Origin: Gammaproteobacteria bacterium RIFCSPHIGHO2_02_FULL_42_13
GTDB lineage: Bacteria; Pseudomonadota; Gammaproteobacteria; UBA12402
NCBI GenBank assembly: GCA_001801405.1
Contig: MGXQ01000042.1
Span: forward strand, 1 to 8,081
Direction of reading: 5' to 3'
Length of the DNA stretch: 8,081 nucleotides
The translations under genes and the position numbers were made by a program. Under the pieces are notes generated by a model that saw only the letters and a program-made list of their open reading frames with translations, was not told the origin of the DNA and made no database searches. Numbering within the stretch: position 1 is the first letter of the stretch; each line of letters starts with the position of its first letter. Shown in pieces: positions 6,342-8,081 of the stretch.

Positions 6342-7781
6342 TTAATGGGAATTTTTTGTCCTTGACTCTAAACAACCTTTACTTTTCAATAATCGCTTCC
6401 TATAAGAAAGTTTTAGGATATTTATTGTGTTATCGGAAATTTTGACGTCCTCTGACAGGCGAAGGCCGCAAACCCAAATAATCTTTTTCCCGGCTATCAC
6501 CAACGGAATTGAGTTCCTTAATTCCCTCGGGACCTTCTCATCGACAAAGAAATCCTGCAATTTCTTCTCCTTAGCCATGCCGAGCGGCCTGAACCTGTCG
6601 CCCTTCTCCCAGGTCCTTATATAGAGGGGCTCCTTTATCTTCCCAGAATCCATGCACTCGGTGGTCTTTGGTTTACCGCGCTTCGCTCTCGACGCCGTGA
6701 ACCGCGCATCGAAGGTCAATTTCAGTTCGGGTATAAATGTGGCGCCCGGCACCGGGATCCGCCTCCATACCTTAGGGAGAGTGGCCTCTGCCTTTGTCCC
6801 GCCGAAGACTAGGGCATCCCTTGTCCTTGTAACCTTTATCTTGCCTCCGGGGAGCTCCATCGCGCCCCTCTCCGCTTTCATAAGGTCCTCTATATCCTCG
6901 ATATGGGAGTAATCTATGCCGCGCAGATCGCCCTTTAAAGTTTCGATCGCCTTGCGCAATATGCCCCTCTGCAATCCGGTCCGTTTCTTTTTCAGATCGC
7001 GGATAAATATCCTGATCGAGCCGCGTTTTACCTTAGCGCATCTCGCGAATTCTCTGTTAACGATCTCTGCCAGGGTTTCATAATCATAGAAAAAATTTTG
7101 CGCGCTTCTTGCCAGAGATTCCTTGATATTCGGATTATACTTCTCTAAAAATTTAATCACTTCATTCCTTATCCTGTTCCTGAAAAACTTCGGCATAAGG
7201 TTTGTGGCATCCTGCATGGGTTTAATCCTGAGGCTGCGCAGATAGGCATCCACCTCTTTCCTCCAGACCTCTAGTAAGGGCCTTATGACCAATGTGCCGT
7301 TTAACCGGCGCGAAACAGGGATACCGCGTAAACCGCTTAGCCCTGCGCCGCGGATCAAACGCATGAGGACCGTCTCGGCCTGGTCGTCGAAGGTATGGCC
7401 CAACGCTATCTTTTTCGCGCGCGCCTCTTTTGCGGCCTCGATCAAAAATCCGTACCTCTTCTCCCGCGCCGCCTCTTCCGGAGAAAGGCCGGTCTCTTTG
7501 GCGTATGCCGGGACATCGATCCTCTTATAAACAAGCGGAATATTCAGTCTCTTCGAAAGGGACAAGACGTATTCGTAATCTTTCTTAGTATCTTCGGCAG
7601 GACGGAACATATGGTCGAGGTGGGCTATTTTCAATTTAAGGTCATGACTTTGTTTCAGGCCATTTAGCGCCAGCAAGAGCGCGGTCGAATCCGGCCCGCC
7701 GGAGACGGCGACGATTACCTTATCGCCTTTCTCTATCAATCCGAATTTTTTTATTGTCTTTCTGACTTTGTCGATCAGCAT
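6342..7781 (-). CDS. tilS: tRNA(Ile)-lysidine synthase TilS
   Basis: 479 residues, a typical two-domain TilS length. This cytoplasmic enzyme uses ATP and lysine to convert C34 of the tRNA-Ile CAU anticodon to lysidine, so that it reads AUA. The N-type ATP-pyrophosphatase signature SGGPDS is at 27-32, LDHMFR at 55-60 (usual H-x-D/N-H-x-L-R) and ALGHTFDDQAET at 126-137 (usual HHxDDQxET). Then come VIRPLLEV (165-172) and DATN...RNRIRNEV (191-208). The C-terminal TilS domain has RTWEKGDRFRPLGM (389-402), KKLQDFFVDEKVP (406-418) and VIAGKKIIWVCGLRLSEDVKI (428-448). The last ~21 residues (459-479) are a basic tail outside the family pattern, encoded by markedly AT-rich DNA (hand count about 29% GC over the last 72 bases). 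The ATG lies 4 nt after the TGA of the preceding gene, with GAGTGAG overlapping that stop, so translation is likely coupled. Confidence 0.93.
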   Translation of the reverse strand: MLIDKVRKTIKKFGLIEKGDKVIVAVSGGPDSTALLLALNGLKQSHDLKLKIAHLDHMFRPAEDTKKDYEYVLSLSKRLNIPLVYKRIDVPAYAKETGLSPEEAAREKRYGFLIEAAKEARAKKIALGHTFDDQAETVLMRLIRGAGLSGLRGIPVSRRLNGTLVIRPLLEVWRKEVDAYLRSLRIKPMQDATNLMPKFFRNRIRNEVIKFLEKYNPNIKESLARSAQNFFYDYETLAEIVNREFARCAKVKRGSIRIFIRDLKKKRTGLQRGILRKAIETLKGDLRGIDYSHIEDIEDLMKAERGAMELPGGKIKVTRTRDALVFGGTKAEATLPKVWRRIPVPGATFIPELKLTFDARFTASRAKRGKPKTTECMDSGKIKEPLYIRTWEKGDRFRPLGMAKEKKLQDFFVDEKVPRELRNSIPLVIAGKKIIWVCGLRLSEDVKISDNTINILKLSYRKRLLKSKGCLESRTKNSH

Positions 7782-7785
7782 CCGC

Positions 7786-8081
7786 TCACTCGTAGACTAT
7801 ATCGCTGAAATAAAAGGTGACGACGCCTGTATTCTGCTTGCTGTCCACCGTCCAACAAAAACCTCCTATGACATTGGACAGGTCCCTGCCGGAGAGGTCG
7901 ATGACATATTGCCGCCATTGCGTTGATAGCTTGATGCCTTTTATCTCCTTCATGAATGAATCCGGAAAAGCCCCCTTTATTCCTCCAAGCGTAATATTGA
8001 TAATTTCTTTCCCTGTATCTCCCCTTACCCAGAAAGTAAGTCTCTTATGGCCCGTGAGGTCGAGCCCTTTCTTGCTGCCCC
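7786..8081 (-). CDS. Carbohydrate-binding-like (galactose-binding jelly-roll) protein, C-terminal fragment
   Basis: The last 97 codons of a gene that begins beyond the right edge; the TGA is at 7786-7788. The readable part includes LTFWVRGD, INITLGG, a short D-S-F linker, then IKLSTQWRQYVIDLSG, DLSNVIGGFCW and a terminal VTFYFSDIVYE. The pattern W-x-x-Y-x-I-D-L-S-G...G-G-F-x-W...F-Y-x-x-D-I-x-Y-E is that of the closing strands of CBM-like or galactose-binding jelly-roll domains, where the last D-I-x-Y is a common end signature. Such domains bind glycans or pack onto other exported domains; the N-terminal part that would show location and activity is not in the window. It is 4 nt upstream of tilS on the same strand, so the two are likely co-transcribed. 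Confidence 0.6.
   Translation of the reverse strand, partial: GSKKGLDLTGHKRLTFWVRGDTGKEIINITLGGIKGAFPDSFMKEIKGIKLSTQWRQYVIDLSGRDLSNVIGGFCWTVDSKQNTGVVTFYFSDIVYE

Overview
The window reads as part of a chromosome from an uncultured-type Gram-negative bacterium. All genes I can support lie on the minus strand. Read in the direction of transcription (right to left) they are: the 3' end of a gene for a carbohydrate-binding-like (jelly-roll) protein, tilS, three genes for exported proteins, and the 5' end of ftsH. Several proteins have signal peptides, and one carries a LolA-like domain, which implies an envelope with periplasm and outer membrane. The C-terminal motif of the partial right-hand protein and the tilS...ftsH neighbourhood recall Omnitrophota (former OP3) or related PVC-type genomes. 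That assignment is an inference from remembered patterns, not a demonstrated result.

Layout. At 7786-8081 is the C-terminal ~97 residues of a secreted or carbohydrate-binding-like protein. It stops 4 nt before tilS (6342-7781), the tRNA-Ile lysidine synthetase. A 52-bp AT-rich gap follows, holding a candidate promoter and possible leaderless start. Then come three closely packed genes for exported proteins: a 784-residue multi-Ig/Big_1 protein ending in a LolA-like domain (3935-6289), a TolB/PD40-like beta-propeller protein (2968-3921), and an 830-residue secreted alpha/beta-hydrolase of lipase type (469-2961). Gaps between these three are 13 and 6 nt, so they look like one operon. A 207-bp spacer (262-468) carries a weak candidate terminator and a good extended -10 promoter for ftsH (1-261, truncated by the window edge).

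How it fits together. In many bacteria tilS lies directly beside ftsH, sometimes with hpt between them. Here the two housekeeping genes are separated by a three-gene accessory cassette whose base composition is visibly more AT-rich. In hand-counted 60-base lines, one tilS line is about 63% GC and one cassette line about 35%. The AT-rich composition begins inside the last ~20 codons of tilS, which suggests a junction there. A lipase-like enzyme, a lipid-binding-type LolA-like domain on an Ig-repeat stalk, and a periplasmic-type propeller together suggest an envelope or surface lipid-handling module. This is a hypothesis. No RNA genes, CRISPR arrays, transposases or phage genes were seen.
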